Positions 1 through 8,583 of a DNA stretch of 64,000 nucleotides are shown here, piece by piece. Source of the DNA: Streptomyces sp. 71268 (GTDB taxonomy: Bacteria > Actinomycetota > Actinomycetes > Streptomycetales > Streptomycetaceae); contig NZ_CP114200.1 of NCBI RefSeq assembly GCF_029392895.1, positions 4,991,001 through 5,055,000 of the forward strand. Reading direction: 5' to 3'. Made by a program: the position numbers and the translations under genes. The first letter of the stretch is position 1; the number at the start of each line of letters is the position of its first letter. The notes under the pieces were generated by a model. The model did no database searches and was not told where the DNA came from. It saw only the letters and a list, made by a program, of their open reading frames with translations.

Positions 1-390
1 GAGCAGCGCGCGGGTCAGCATCGCGCTGGCCATCGCCGCGCGCCGGCCGTGCGGCACGCGGTCGAGCAGCGGGCCGATCACGGGGGCCAGGAGCGCGAAC
101 GGCGCCAGCGTGATGGCGAGGTAGAGGGCGACCCGGCCGCGCGCCTCGTCGGTCGGTACGGAGAAGAACACGGTCGAGGCGAGCGCGACGGTGATCATCA
201 TGTCGCCCGCGGAGTTCACCGCGTGCAGCTCGATCAGCTTCCCGAGGCCGGACTCGCCCGCGCCGTGCGCATGGGTCGCCCGCCGCACGCCGCGAGCCGT
301 GCTCGCGAACGGGCGCCGTAGCGTCTGGCCGAACGAGCGTCGCGACCTTCCGATCGCACCGCCCGCGGCGAACCTCGTGCCTCTCACCAC
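1..390 (-). CDS. MFS transporter, N-terminal part (cut by window edge)
   Basis: The reverse strand reads open from a GTG at 390 to the window edge (130 codons). After a basic N-terminal tail of about 55 residues comes LIELHAVNSAGDMMITVALA, then a second hydrophobic segment (YLAITLAPFALLAPVIGPLLDR) and the loop DRVPHGRRAAM, which matches the D-R-x-x-R/G-R loop between helices 2 and 3 of major facilitator proteins. It is probably a drug or metabolite exporter in the membrane. The start is uncertain: GTG codons lie at 390 and 387 and neither has a strong Shine-Dalgarno. It is divergent from the DUF3027 gene. The substrate cannot be told. Confidence 0.75.
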   Translation of the reverse strand, partial: MVRGTRFAAGGAIGRSRRSFGQTLRRPFASTARGVRRATHAHGAGESGLGKLIELHAVNSAGDMMITVALASTVFFSVPTDEARGRVALYLAITLAPFALLAPVIGPLLDRVPHGRRAAMASAMLTRALL

Positions 391-872
391 GACATCGTCT
401 ACCCCATGAGGACGCCGTACGCGACTTTCCGCCGCTTCTCCGCCGTGTTTCCCTCACATCCGTGTCGCCGCACCCCCACCTCCCGGGCCCCGTCGCGGGC
501 GAGTTCCGCGATCTTCGTCGGCGGCCGGATGGCGGCCGGGTGACCGGGTACGTGACATCGGTTGGGCCACCTCGCGCCGGGCGTCGGGGCGGCGCGCGGG
601 GGCGGCCGGCGGGGTCCCGGGGCGGCGCGCGCACCCCGTGGGGACGAGGCGGGGTGGGGATGGCGCGGTCCGACAAGGTAGCGTGCCTTACGCGCCACTG
701 GCGGTCGTTCTTGGCCACGCACCGGGTCAGCATCCCGCAGAATGGGACGTAACCGGCGCGTCCGAGGCCGTTCGGGCGCGGACGTCGACGCGGTCCACAG
801 GTCCGCTCCGTCCGCTGTCCCGGCTGCTTGGCCGGCGCGCTCGTGAGACGGCGTAGGAGAGAATCGATTCTT
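391..872. other. Intergenic region without a convincing gene
   Basis: This divergent spacer must hold promoters for the MFS gene (leftward) and the DUF3027 gene (rightward). Short open frames here lack Streptomyces codon bias and ribosome-binding sites. A very G+C-rich core lies around 560-660. I see no hairpin or RNA gene I could defend. Confidence 0.5.
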
Positions 873-1901
873 GTGAGTGCTGCGATGCGAAGCCGTACCC
901 CGGACCGCTTGTGCGCCGAGGCGGTCGATCTTGCCCGTGCGGCGGCCGAGGAGGCGGCGTTCCCGGGCCCCGTCGGCGAACACGTCGCCCTCGCGGCCGA
1001 CGGGGACCGTGTGGTCACCCACTTCTTCGAGTGCGCGGAACCCGGTTACCGGGGCTGGCGCTGGGCGGTGACCGTCGCCCGCGCCTCCCGCGCCAAGGTC
1101 GTCACGCTCGACGAGACGGTGCTGCTGCCCGGCCCCGAGGCGCTGCTGGCGCCGGAGTGGGTGCCCTGGAGCGAGCGACTGCGCCCGGGCGACATGGGCC
1201 CCGGCGACCTGCTCCCCACCGAGGCGGACGACCTGCGCCTGGAGCCGGGCTTCACCGGCGAGGACGCCCCGCCGCCCAACTCCGTCCTGGCGGACGAGGG
1301 CTCGCCCGTGCGCGCGGTCGCCGACGGCCCCGACGGTGCGGGGCGGCGCGCTCCGCTCTCCGGCGAGCTGGCCCAGCTCGCGGACACCGAGGACGCCGAC
1401 GTCACGCCCGGCTCCCCGGCCACCCAGCCGGCGCCCGTGGCCGGCGCCCCGGCCACCGCCGCCGACGGCTCCGAGCTGCCCGTGGTCGGCACGATCGCGG
1501 GCGTGGCCCAGGAGCTGGGCCTCGGGCGCGCCCGGGTGCTCTCGCGGTACGGGCTGCACGTGGCGGCCGACCGCTGGGACGAGGCGTACGGGGCGAAGAC
1601 CCCGATGGCGCAGGCGGCCCCGGCCTCCTGCATGACCTGCGGGTTCCTGGTGCCGCTGACGGGATCGCTGCGGCAGGCGTTCGGGGTGTGCGCTAACGAG
1701 TTCAGCCCCGCCGACGGCCGCGTGGTCTCCCTCAGCTACGGCTGTGGTGGCCACTCCGAGGCCGCCGTCATGCCCAAGCCGCCGCGCCCGGCCCCGCCCG
1801 TCATCGACGAGACGGTGGTCGACCCGCTGACCCTGCGCCCCGACCGTACGGGCGGCTCCGTGGAGCCCGACGGCCCGGCCGAGGAACTCGGCCACTCCTG
1901 A
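873..1901 (+). CDS. DUF3027 family protein
   Basis: A 342-residue soluble protein of the actinobacterial DUF3027 family, function unknown. The N-terminal part (RSRTPDRLCAEAVDLARAAA) and the W-rich segment GYRGWRWAVTVARA are the recognisable family core. The acidic, Pro/Ala-rich middle (about 120-220) looks disordered. The C-terminal part has a Cys cluster (CMTCGF, then VCANEFSPADGR, then YGCGGHSE) that could bind a metal. The chosen start is GTG 873, with AGGAGA at 855-860 upstream; the frame stays open further upstream but without an RBS. It is followed in the same direction by the sacsin-like ATPase gene. Confidence 0.85.
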   Translation: MSAAMRSRTPDRLCAEAVDLARAAAEEAAFPGPVGEHVALAADGDRVVTHFFECAEPGYRGWRWAVTVARASRAKVVTLDETVLLPGPEALLAPEWVPWSERLRPGDMGPGDLLPTEADDLRLEPGFTGEDAPPPNSVLADEGSPVRAVADGPDGAGRRAPLSGELAQLADTEDADVTPGSPATQPAPVAGAPATAADGSELPVVGTIAGVAQELGLGRARVLSRYGLHVAADRWDEAYGAKTPMAQAAPASCMTCGFLVPLTGSLRQAFGVCANEFSPADGRVVSLSYGCGGHSEAAVMPKPPRPAPPVIDETVVDPLTLRPDRTGGSVEPDGPAEELGHS

Positions 1902-2268
1902 CGGGTCACTCCTGACCCCTCCGCCCCACCACAAAACCGTGCCCGCGCACGCCTGAGCCGCCCCGCCCCGCGGCGGCGACCCCAGGCGCGCGCCGGCCCC
2001 GGCCCAGGCCCCGGCGTGCGCCGGGCCCGGCCCAGGCGTCGGACCACGCCCCCGCGCCGGGCCTTCCCCCGGCCTGGGCCGCCCCTCCCCAGCCAGGCCG
2101 CCGTTGCCCGTCGCCACTCCGTCGCCACCTGCGGGGTTCGCCCGGCGGACGGGGGGAGTCGGGGAGTGCGGCGGGATGGCGGTACGTTCACCGCAGACGT
2201 TCACCGCCGGCATGCCGTACGCACCGCGCGTGCGGAGGGCCGACGGACCGGCACAGGGGAGACGACAG

Positions 2269-5200
2269 GTGAGCAGCAGCACGGCGATGGTGCGCGGCGC
2301 GACGGGGGACGCGGACCCGTTCGGTACCGGGCGGCTGCGGCGCGGCGTCCTGGACGCGTGGGCCGCCTCGCCCGCCCGCTTCCGCGAGGACGCCAACGCC
2401 GAGGAGGACCTCGCGCTCGGCGGCTACCGCGACCGCCTCATCATCGAACTCGCCCAGAACGCCGCCGACGCCGCGGCCCGCGCCAAGGTGCCCGGGCGGC
2501 TGCGGCTGACCCTGCACGAGAGCGGTCAGCCCGACCAGACGGCCGGGGCGCGCGCGGACGGCGACGGCACGGGCCAGGCGGTGCTGGCCGCCGCCAACAA
2601 CGGTGTCCCGCTCGACGCCGCCGGCGCCGAGTCGCTGTCCACGCTCCGCGCCTCCGCCAAGCGCGACGAAGCCCCGACCGGCGACGCCGGCGGCCCGGAG
2701 GCCGGGTTGGCCGTCGGCCGGTTCGGCGTCGGCTTCGCCGCGGTCCTCGCGGTCAGCGACGAGCCCGCCATCGTGAGCCGTACGGGCGGTGTCCGCTGGT
2801 CGCTGGCCGAGGCACGCGAGCTGGCCCAGCGGGCGGCCGAGGAGAGCCCGGGCCTGGCGGACGAGCTGCGCCGGCGCGAGGGCCACGTGCCGCTGCTGCG
2901 GCTGCCGCTGCCCGCCGAGGGCAGCGCGCCCGACGGCTACGACACGGTCGTGGTGCTGCCGCTGCGCGACGGCGCCGCCGAGGACCTGGCCCGCCGCCTG
3001 CTCGACGCGGTCGACGCGTCGCTGCTGCTCACCCTCCCCGGCCTCGCCGAGGTCGTCGTGGAGACCCCGGAGGGCGTCCGCACGCTGCGCCGCCGCCAGG
3101 ACGGCCCGTACGTGGTCATCGAGGACAGCGCGCACGAGAGCGGCGCCACTCGCTGGCGCGTCGCCCGCGACGGCGGCCCGCTCACCCCCGACCTGCTCGC
3201 CGACCGCCCGGTCGAGGAGCGGCTGCGCCCCGTGTGGTCGGTGACCTGGGCGGTGCCGGTGGACGCCGAGGGCGCGCCGGTGCGCGTCGGCGGCGGGCCC
3301 GCCCTGCCCGACCTCGGGGTGGTCCCCGGGGACGGCGGCGGCCAGGGCGCCGGGCGGGCCGCGCGTGGCGGCGCCGCGCCGGTCGTGCACGCGCCGACCC
3401 CCACCGACGAACCGCTTGGGCTGCCCGCGCTGCTCATCGCCTCCTTCCCGCTGGAGCCCACCCGCCGCCGGGTCGCGCCCGGGCCGCTCACCGACTTCCT
3501 GCTGGCCCGCGCCGCCGACGCGTACGCCACGTTGCTCGGCGACTGGCACCCGGTGACGGTCGGCACGCTCGACCTGGTGCCCGAGCCGCTCGGCAAGGGC
3601 GAGTTGGACGGCACGCTGCGCCGCCTGGTCCTCGACCGGCTGCCCCGGGTCGCGTTCCTGCCGAGCGCGGCCACCGCGTACGGGCCGGCCGAGGGCGCCG
3701 GGGCGGACGCCGAGGCCGTGACCGCGCCCGACCCCGCCGACCCGTACGCCGAACCAGCCGTCGCCGACGCGCCGGGCGTGCTGCGGCCGGTGGAGGCGGA
3801 GGTGCTGGAGGGGGCCGGCGCCGAGACCGTGCGGGTGCTCGCCGAACTCTTCCCGCACCTGCTGCCGGCCGGCCTTGAGCGGCGGGCCGAGCTGCGCGCG
3901 CTCGACGTGGGTCGGGTGCGGCTCGGCGAGATGATCGAGCGCCTCGCGGGCGCCGAGCGCCGGCCCGCCTGGTGGCGGCGGCTCTACGACGCGCTGACCG
4001 GCACCGACCCGGAGCTGCTCAGCGGCCTGCCGGTGCCGCTGGCCGGCGCGCCGCTGGGCGGCGGGGCCGGCTGGCGGGGCGAGGCGAGCGGCGCGGTCCG
4101 TACGACGATCGGCCCCCGCCAGGTGCTGCTGCCGCTGCCCGACGGCGCCGACCAGGGCCCCGCACCGGACGCCGACACGAATACCGATGCCGAGAGCGCC
4201 GCCGCGCGGCAGCACCGCACGCTGGCCAGGCTCGGCCTCAAGGTCGCCCACCCCGACGCCGTCCACCCGCTCCTGGAGAAGCTGGGCGCCACCCCGGCCA
4301 CGCCGCGCGCCGTGCTGACCACGCCGCAGGTGCGGGCCGCGGTCGCCGGTTCGCTGGACGCGGCCGACGACGACTTCGACCCCTTCCTGGACGAGGACGC
4401 GCCGGGCGGCCCGCTGGACGGCGAGGCGCTGGCCGACACGGTGCTCGCGCTGGTGCGCGACGCCCGGCTGGCCCCCGGTGACGAGCCGTGGCTGGCCGCC
4501 CTCGCGCTGCCCGACGAGGACGGCGAACCGGCGCTCGCCGGCGACCTGGTGGTGCCCGGCAGCGACTTCGAACGCGTCATCCGGCCGGGCGAACTGGCCA
4601 CCTGTGACCCGGAGTTGGTCGAGCGGTGGGGCGAGGAGACGCTCGCGGCCGTGGGCGTGCTCGCCGGCTTCACGCTGGTGCGCGCCACCGACGTGGTGCT
4701 CGACCCGGACGAGCTGGAACCACGGGACGGCGACTACCCCGAGCCCGACGACGTGGGCGTGCTCGACGCCGTGGACGTGTGGTGCGAGGACCTGCTCGAC
4801 GGCCTGGAGCCCACGCCGGTACCCCCGGTGGCCACCGAGATCGTGGCCGTGCGCGACCTGGACCTGGTGGACGACGACGCATGGCCGCTCGCGCTGGCCA
4901 TGCTCTCCCAGCCGCCGCTGCGCGACGCGCTCACCACCCCGGTGCGGGTGCTGCTGCCCGGCGGCACCACCGAGACGGTGCGCCCGTACACGGCGTGGTG
5001 GCTGCGCGGCCACCCGGTGCTCGACGGCCGGCGCCCGGCCGGGCTGCGGGCCGCCGGCGGCGACCCGCTGCTCGCGGGCCTGTACGAGGCGGCCGACACC
5101 GCCGACGTCGACACCCAGGTGCTGCGCGCGCTCGGGGTGCGCACCACGGTGCGGGCCCTGCTCGACGAGCCGGGCGGAGCCGCCGAACTGCTGGCCCGGC

Positions 5201-5862
5201 TCGCCGACGAGGACAGCGAGGTCGGCCCGGCCCAACTCCGCGGCCTGTACGGGGCGCTGGCCCAGCTCGCCCCGGAGGAGGTCACCCTCCCGGATGAACT
5301 GCGCGCGGTGACGTACGGGCACGGCGAGGACGGGGACGAGGACGCGGAGGAGTACGCGGACGAGTACGCCGTGGAGGTGGTGGACGCGGCGGACGCGCTG
5401 GTCGCCGACGCGCCGGACCTGATGGTGCTCGCCATGGCCGAGGCGCGACCCCTGCTGCCGGTCCCGCCGGCCCGCGCCGCCGAGCTGGCCGAACTGCTCC
5501 AGGTGCGCCGGCTGAGCGAGGCGTACCCGGCCCCGGTGCTCTCGCACGGCGAGCCGCACGAGGTCGCCGACGCGGTCCGCGAACTGCTGCCGGGCGCCCC
5601 GCTGTCCTACGTGGAGCACGAGGAGTTGCTGGTCGAGCTGCGGGCCGCGGACGGCTCGGGCGCGCGCCAGGTGGAGCTGGACTGGCGGTACGTGGACGGC
5701 ACGCTGCACGCGGCCACGGTCGAGGGCGTGGCGGCTGGCCTGTGCTGGGCCGCCGGCCAGTGGGAGCGCCGCTTCGAGGTCGCCGCCCTCATCGAAGACC
5801 CGACCCGCACCGAGGAGTTGGCCCGCTCCCGCTGGTTCGACGGCGCGCCGGGCACCGCCTGA
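2269..5862 (+). CDS. Sacsin/Hsp90-like ATPase-domain protein
   Basis: A 1197-residue protein with an N-terminal GHKL (Hsp90/histidine-kinase-type) ATP-binding domain. The N-box is visible at residues 60-68 (ELAQNAADA), followed by an ANNGVPL G1-like box and GRFGVGFAAVL as the G2 box. This is the sacsin N-terminal nucleotide-binding arrangement. The remaining ~900 residues are acidic, Leu/Ala-rich, without membrane segments or a recognisable Hsp90 middle domain. The GTG start at 2269 follows AGGGGAG at 2255-2261; the frame is open further upstream but without this signal. Homologues are often annotated as molecular chaperones; the client or role is unknown. It ends convergent with the WYL regulator. 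Confidence 0.85.
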   Translation: MSSSTAMVRGATGDADPFGTGRLRRGVLDAWAASPARFREDANAEEDLALGGYRDRLIIELAQNAADAAARAKVPGRLRLTLHESGQPDQTAGARADGDGTGQAVLAAANNGVPLDAAGAESLSTLRASAKRDEAPTGDAGGPEAGLAVGRFGVGFAAVLAVSDEPAIVSRTGGVRWSLAEARELAQRAAEESPGLADELRRREGHVPLLRLPLPAEGSAPDGYDTVVVLPLRDGAAEDLARRLLDAVDASLLLTLPGLAEVVVETPEGVRTLRRRQDGPYVVIEDSAHESGATRWRVARDGGPLTPDLLADRPVEERLRPVWSVTWAVPVDAEGAPVRVGGGPALPDLGVVPGDGGGQGAGRAARGGAAPVVHAPTPTDEPLGLPALLIASFPLEPTRRRVAPGPLTDFLLARAADAYATLLGDWHPVTVGTLDLVPEPLGKGELDGTLRRLVLDRLPRVAFLPSAATAYGPAEGAGADAEAVTAPDPADPYAEPAVADAPGVLRPVEAEVLEGAGAETVRVLAELFPHLLPAGLERRAELRALDVGRVRLGEMIERLAGAERRPAWWRRLYDALTGTDPELLSGLPVPLAGAPLGGGAGWRGEASGAVRTTIGPRQVLLPLPDGADQGPAPDADTNTDAESAAARQHRTLARLGLKVAHPDAVHPLLEKLGATPATPRAVLTTPQVRAAVAGSLDAADDDFDPFLDEDAPGGPLDGEALADTVLALVRDARLAPGDEPWLAALALPDEDGEPALAGDLVVPGSDFERVIRPGELATCDPELVERWGEETLAAVGVLAGFTLVRATDVVLDPDELEPRDGDYPEPDDVGVLDAVDVWCEDLLDGLEPTPVPPVATEIVAVRDLDLVDDDAWPLALAMLSQPPLRDALTTPVRVLLPGGTTETVRPYTAWWLRGHPVLDGRRPAGLRAAGGDPLLAGLYEAADTADVDTQVLRALGVRTTVRALLDEPGGAAELLARLADEDSEVGPAQLRGLYGALAQLAPEEVTLPDELRAVTYGHGEDGDEDAEEYADEYAVEVVDAADALVADAPDLMVLAMAEARPLLPVPPARAAELAELLQVRRLSEAYPAPVLSHGEPHEVADAVRELLPGAPLSYVEHEELLVELRAADGSGARQVELDWRYVDGTLHAATVEGVAAGLCWAAGQWERRFEVAALIEDPTRTEELARSRWFDGAPGTA

Positions 5863-5903
5863 CGGGCGGGGGCAGGGGCGGGAGCGGGAGGTCGGCGGGC
5901 TGC

Positions 5904-6881
5904 TCAGGGGGCGTCGTCGTAGCGGCTGGCGAGCGCGGCGGCGCGCCGGTGTAGCGAGGCGCGCAACGACCGGGGGCCGACGGCCTCCCCGTCCGCGCCC
6001 AGCTCCCACAGCGCCCACTCGGCGTGCCGCGCGTCCTGGAAGGTGACCTCAAGGCGCGCCCAGCCGTCCGCGTCGGGCTCCAGGGCGCGCACGGCCAGCG
6101 CGGTGTGCACCAACTCCTCCCGCCGCGCGGGGCGCACCCGTATCAGCGCGGTGACGTGGTGCTCGCCGTCGAAGCGGAACCGCGCGGAGCGCTCCCGCCA
6201 GATCCGGTCCAGGTCGACCGTCTCCGGCCGCTCCGCCGGTTCGGCGAGCTCCTCGGCCGCCGCGATCCGGGAGAGCCGGTACGTACGGTCGGCGCCGGCC
6301 CGGGTGGCCAGCAGGTAGCCCCGGTCGCGCACGGTGACCAGGCCGATCGGGTCCACCGTGCGCCACCGGGGCGGCTGGTCCGTGGCCGCGTAGTGGATGC
6401 GCAGCTTGCGCCCGGCCAGCACCGCGCGCCGGACCTCGGCCAGCGCGGCGGCGGGCACCTGGTCGGTGGCCGACCGCCGGGCGAGCAGGTCGGTCTCCGG
6501 GTCGACGAGCAGCCGCCGGGCGGCGTCGCTCGCGCCCGCCCGGTGGTCGGCGGGCAGCGCGTCGACCACCTTCCGCATGGCCGAGGCGAGCGCCGCGCCG
6601 AGGCCGAACGCCCGCTCCCCACGGGCCGATCCGGCGGTCAGCAGGGCCAGCGCCTCGTCGTGGTTGAGCCCGGTCAGCTCGGTCCGGAAGCCGGGCAGCA
6701 GCGCGAACCCGCCGTGCCGGCCGCGCTCGGCGTAGACCGGCACGCCGGCGGCGGACAGCGCCTCGATGTCGCGCAGCACGGTACGGGTGGACACCTCAAG
6801 CTCGCGGGCGAGCGTGTCCGCGGTCAGCCGACCGCGCTGGCGCAGCAGGAGGACGAGAGAGACCAGCCGGTCAGCACGCAT
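5904..6881 (-). CDS. WYL-domain transcriptional regulator (DeoR/YafY type)
   Basis: A 325-residue regulator. The N-terminal winged HTH (residues 1-60: RADRLVSLVLLLRQRGRLTA, then STRTVLRDIEAL) is followed by a GGFALLPGFRTELTGL linker and a WYL domain (KLRIHYAATD, RTVDPIGLVTVRDRGYLLA), which in this family senses a ligand or nucleic acid. The C-terminal WCX-like part follows. I chose ATG 6881; a GTG nine bases upstream is possible. It is divergent from the RidA gene across a 148-bp spacer, an arrangement that suggests it controls that gene and itself. Confidence 0.9.
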   Translation of the reverse strand: MRADRLVSLVLLLRQRGRLTADTLARELEVSTRTVLRDIEALSAAGVPVYAERGRHGGFALLPGFRTELTGLNHDEALALLTAGSARGERAFGLGAALASAMRKVVDALPADHRAGASDAARRLLVDPETDLLARRSATDQVPAAALAEVRRAVLAGRKLRIHYAATDQPPRWRTVDPIGLVTVRDRGYLLATRAGADRTYRLSRIAAAEELAEPAERPETVDLDRIWRERSARFRFDGEHHVTALIRVRPARREELVHTALAVRALEPDADGWARLEVTFQDARHAEWALWELGADGEAVGPRSLRASLHRRAAALASRYDDAP

Positions 6882-7029
6882 GCGCAGCACTGTAAGCCGA
6901 TACGTGACAGAGGGTGTCGTGATATGCCGCGAGGCTCTTCCCGCGACGCCAGGACACCACCAGGTCGGAACGGCGGCTGCCGAGCCGACGGGCGCGCGGA
7001 CCCACCCACCATCAACGAACGGAGCTGAC

Positions 7030-7431
7030 ATGGCAGTGGAGCGAACGGCGATCAACCCGGTGACGTGGTCGAAGGAGCTGGGGTTCAACCAGGGCGAGCT
7101 CGTCTCCGGGCACACCCGGACCCTGTACGTCTCGGGCCAGACCGCGATGAGCAGGGAGGGGAAGCCCCAGCACGAGGGGGACATGGCGGCGCAGTTGGCG
7201 CTGAGCGTGGACAACCTGGAGGCCGTGCTCGGCGAGGCCGACATGACGCTCGCCCACCTCGTGCGGCTCAACGTCCACACGACCGACGTCGACCTGCTCT
7301 TCCAGCACTACGGCGTGCTGGCGGCCCGGCTGGCCGCGGCCAAGGTGGCGCCGACCACCACCATGCTGGGGGTGGTGCGACTGGCTGTGCCCGGCCAGTT
7401 GGTCGAGCTCGAGGGGACGGCCGTCGCCTGA
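7030..7431 (+). CDS. RidA/YjgF-family enamine/imine deaminase-like protein
   Basis: A 133-residue single-domain protein of the RidA (YjgF/YER057c/UK114) superfamily. These proteins form trimers and hydrolyse reactive enamine/imine intermediates released by PLP enzymes. Recognisable segments are LYVSGQTAMSREGKPQHEGD, a helix with LDNLEAVLGEADMT-like spacing, and MLGVVRLAVPGQLVELEGTA at the end. The canonical RidA arginine region (V-R-L-A) is less typical than in RidA proper, so it may belong to a Rid1-7 subgroup. GGAG lies 5 nt before ATG 7030. It is divergent from the WYL regulator. Confidence 0.88.
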   Translation: MAVERTAINPVTWSKELGFNQGELVSGHTRTLYVSGQTAMSREGKPQHEGDMAAQLALSVDNLEAVLGEADMTLAHLVRLNVHTTDVDLLFQHYGVLAARLAAAKVAPTTTMLGVVRLAVPGQLVELEGTAVA

Positions 7432-7664
7432 CGCCGGCCGCCGGTGGACGGCGTGATGCTCCGGGGCCGGCGCGGCCGATGGGGCTGGGCTGACGGGCTG
7501 GACTGACGGGTCTGGCGGGCCTGACGGGGCGTATGTGACGTGGCCCAACTCGTGGGGCTCCGGAAACAGTTGTGAATGACGGGTGAAATACGTACAGTCG
7601 CTCCCGTCGGACTCCGTCATCTCATCAGAGGGGATGGAGCCCTTTTCATCGTATGGGGGGATTT

Positions 7665-8438
7665 ATGCGCAAGAGCGCATCTCTGGCCGTGCTCGCCGTC
7701 ACCAGCGCCACCGTGCTGAGTGGTCTGACCGCCACGGCGGCACACGCGGACGGCTACGGCGACACCAAGATCACCAAGGTGGTCGTCAACGGCGGCAAGA
7801 ACGTCGTCGTCGGCACGAGTGGCGCCAAGACCTTCACGGTCGCTGTCACGGCGCAGGACAACTCGGGCATCCAGGGTGCCAAGATCGACATTCTGGGCCC
7901 GTCGTCCGGCTTCTTCCAGCCGACCAAGGCCGTCAAGTGCGTCGCCGCCACCAACAAGAAGGTCAGCACCTGCACCGCGACCTTCAAGATCGACCCGCGC
8001 GTGGACCTGTACACCAACGCGCTGGCCGGCACCTGGTACGTGGACGCCTGGGTGGACGCCAAGGACGACGACTTCTTCACCTCGGACAAGGCCGGCTCCT
8101 TCCGGCTCCAGCGGGAGGGGAAGCTGACGGTCAACGCCTCGCCCGAGCCCGTCAAGAAGGGCAAGACGCTCACGGTCACGGGCAAGCTGACCCGCGCTCA
8201 CTGGGACGTCTTCGGCGACAACAAGTGGGTCAACCACGGCAACCAGTCGGCCAAGCTGGAGTTCCGCAAGAAGGGCGCCAAGACCTTCTCGACGGTCAAG
8301 ACCGTCAAGGGCAACAAGAACGGCGACTACAAGACCACGGTCAAGGCGTCGGTGGACGGTGACTGGCGCTGGAACTTCGCCGGCTACAGCACCCACGCGG
8401 CCGTCGCCTCCGGTGTGGACTTCGTCGACGTGAAGTGA
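7665..8438 (+). CDS. Secreted beta-rich protein of unknown function
   Basis: A 257-residue exported protein. The N-terminus (MRKSASLAVLAVTSATVLSG) is a Sec signal peptide with a likely cleavage after AHA near residue 29. The mature part is Lys/Asp/Thr-rich and has alternating beta-strand patterns suggesting two Ig-like modules: one ending near WYVDAWVDAKDDD and one beginning LTVNASPEPVKKGKTLTVTG. Two cysteines (VKCVAA, STCTATF) could form a disulfide. ATG 7665 has GGGGGG just upstream; an alternative ATG lies at 7653. Such proteins are found in streptomycete secretomes, but I do not know a function. A strong terminator follows. Confidence 0.85.
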   Translation: MRKSASLAVLAVTSATVLSGLTATAAHADGYGDTKITKVVVNGGKNVVVGTSGAKTFTVAVTAQDNSGIQGAKIDILGPSSGFFQPTKAVKCVAATNKKVSTCTATFKIDPRVDLYTNALAGTWYVDAWVDAKDDDFFTSDKAGSFRLQREGKLTVNASPEPVKKGKTLTVTGKLTRAHWDVFGDNKWVNHGNQSAKLEFRKKGAKTFSTVKTVKGNKNGDYKTTVKASVDGDWRWNFAGYSTHAAVASGVDFVDVK

Positions 8439-8495
8439 TGTGACGTGACGCTGTCGTGAGGCAGCGGCACCCGGCGCGCGTCGCCGGAAACGGGT

Positions 8496-8526
8496 CGGGC
8501 CCGCGCCACCATCTGGCGCGGGCCCG
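8496..8526. terminator. Strong hairpin, bidirectional terminator candidate
   Basis: A perfect 13-bp stem (arm 8496-8508, GGGCCCGCGCCA core; arm 8514-8526) with a 5-nt loop sits between the secreted-protein gene and the convergent P-type ATPase gene. No U-tract, as is common for Streptomyces terminators. Confidence 0.8.
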
Positions 8527-8583
8527 CTCGCGTTCCACGTCCGCCGTCGTCGGCGCCCGAGCGCCCGGGCGCGCTGGCTCGCG

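Noticed and set aside
462..752. A 96-codon forward frame upstream of the DUF3027 gene
   Set aside because: Arg/Gly-rich translation, no RBS, no consistent third-position bias; treated as non-coding.
2188..6018. A 1276-codon open frame on the reverse strand opposite the sacsin-like gene
   Set aside because: Very high G+C makes stop codons rare in antisense frames. The translation is His/Arg/Gly/Gln-rich without domains, and the forward gene has clear motifs.
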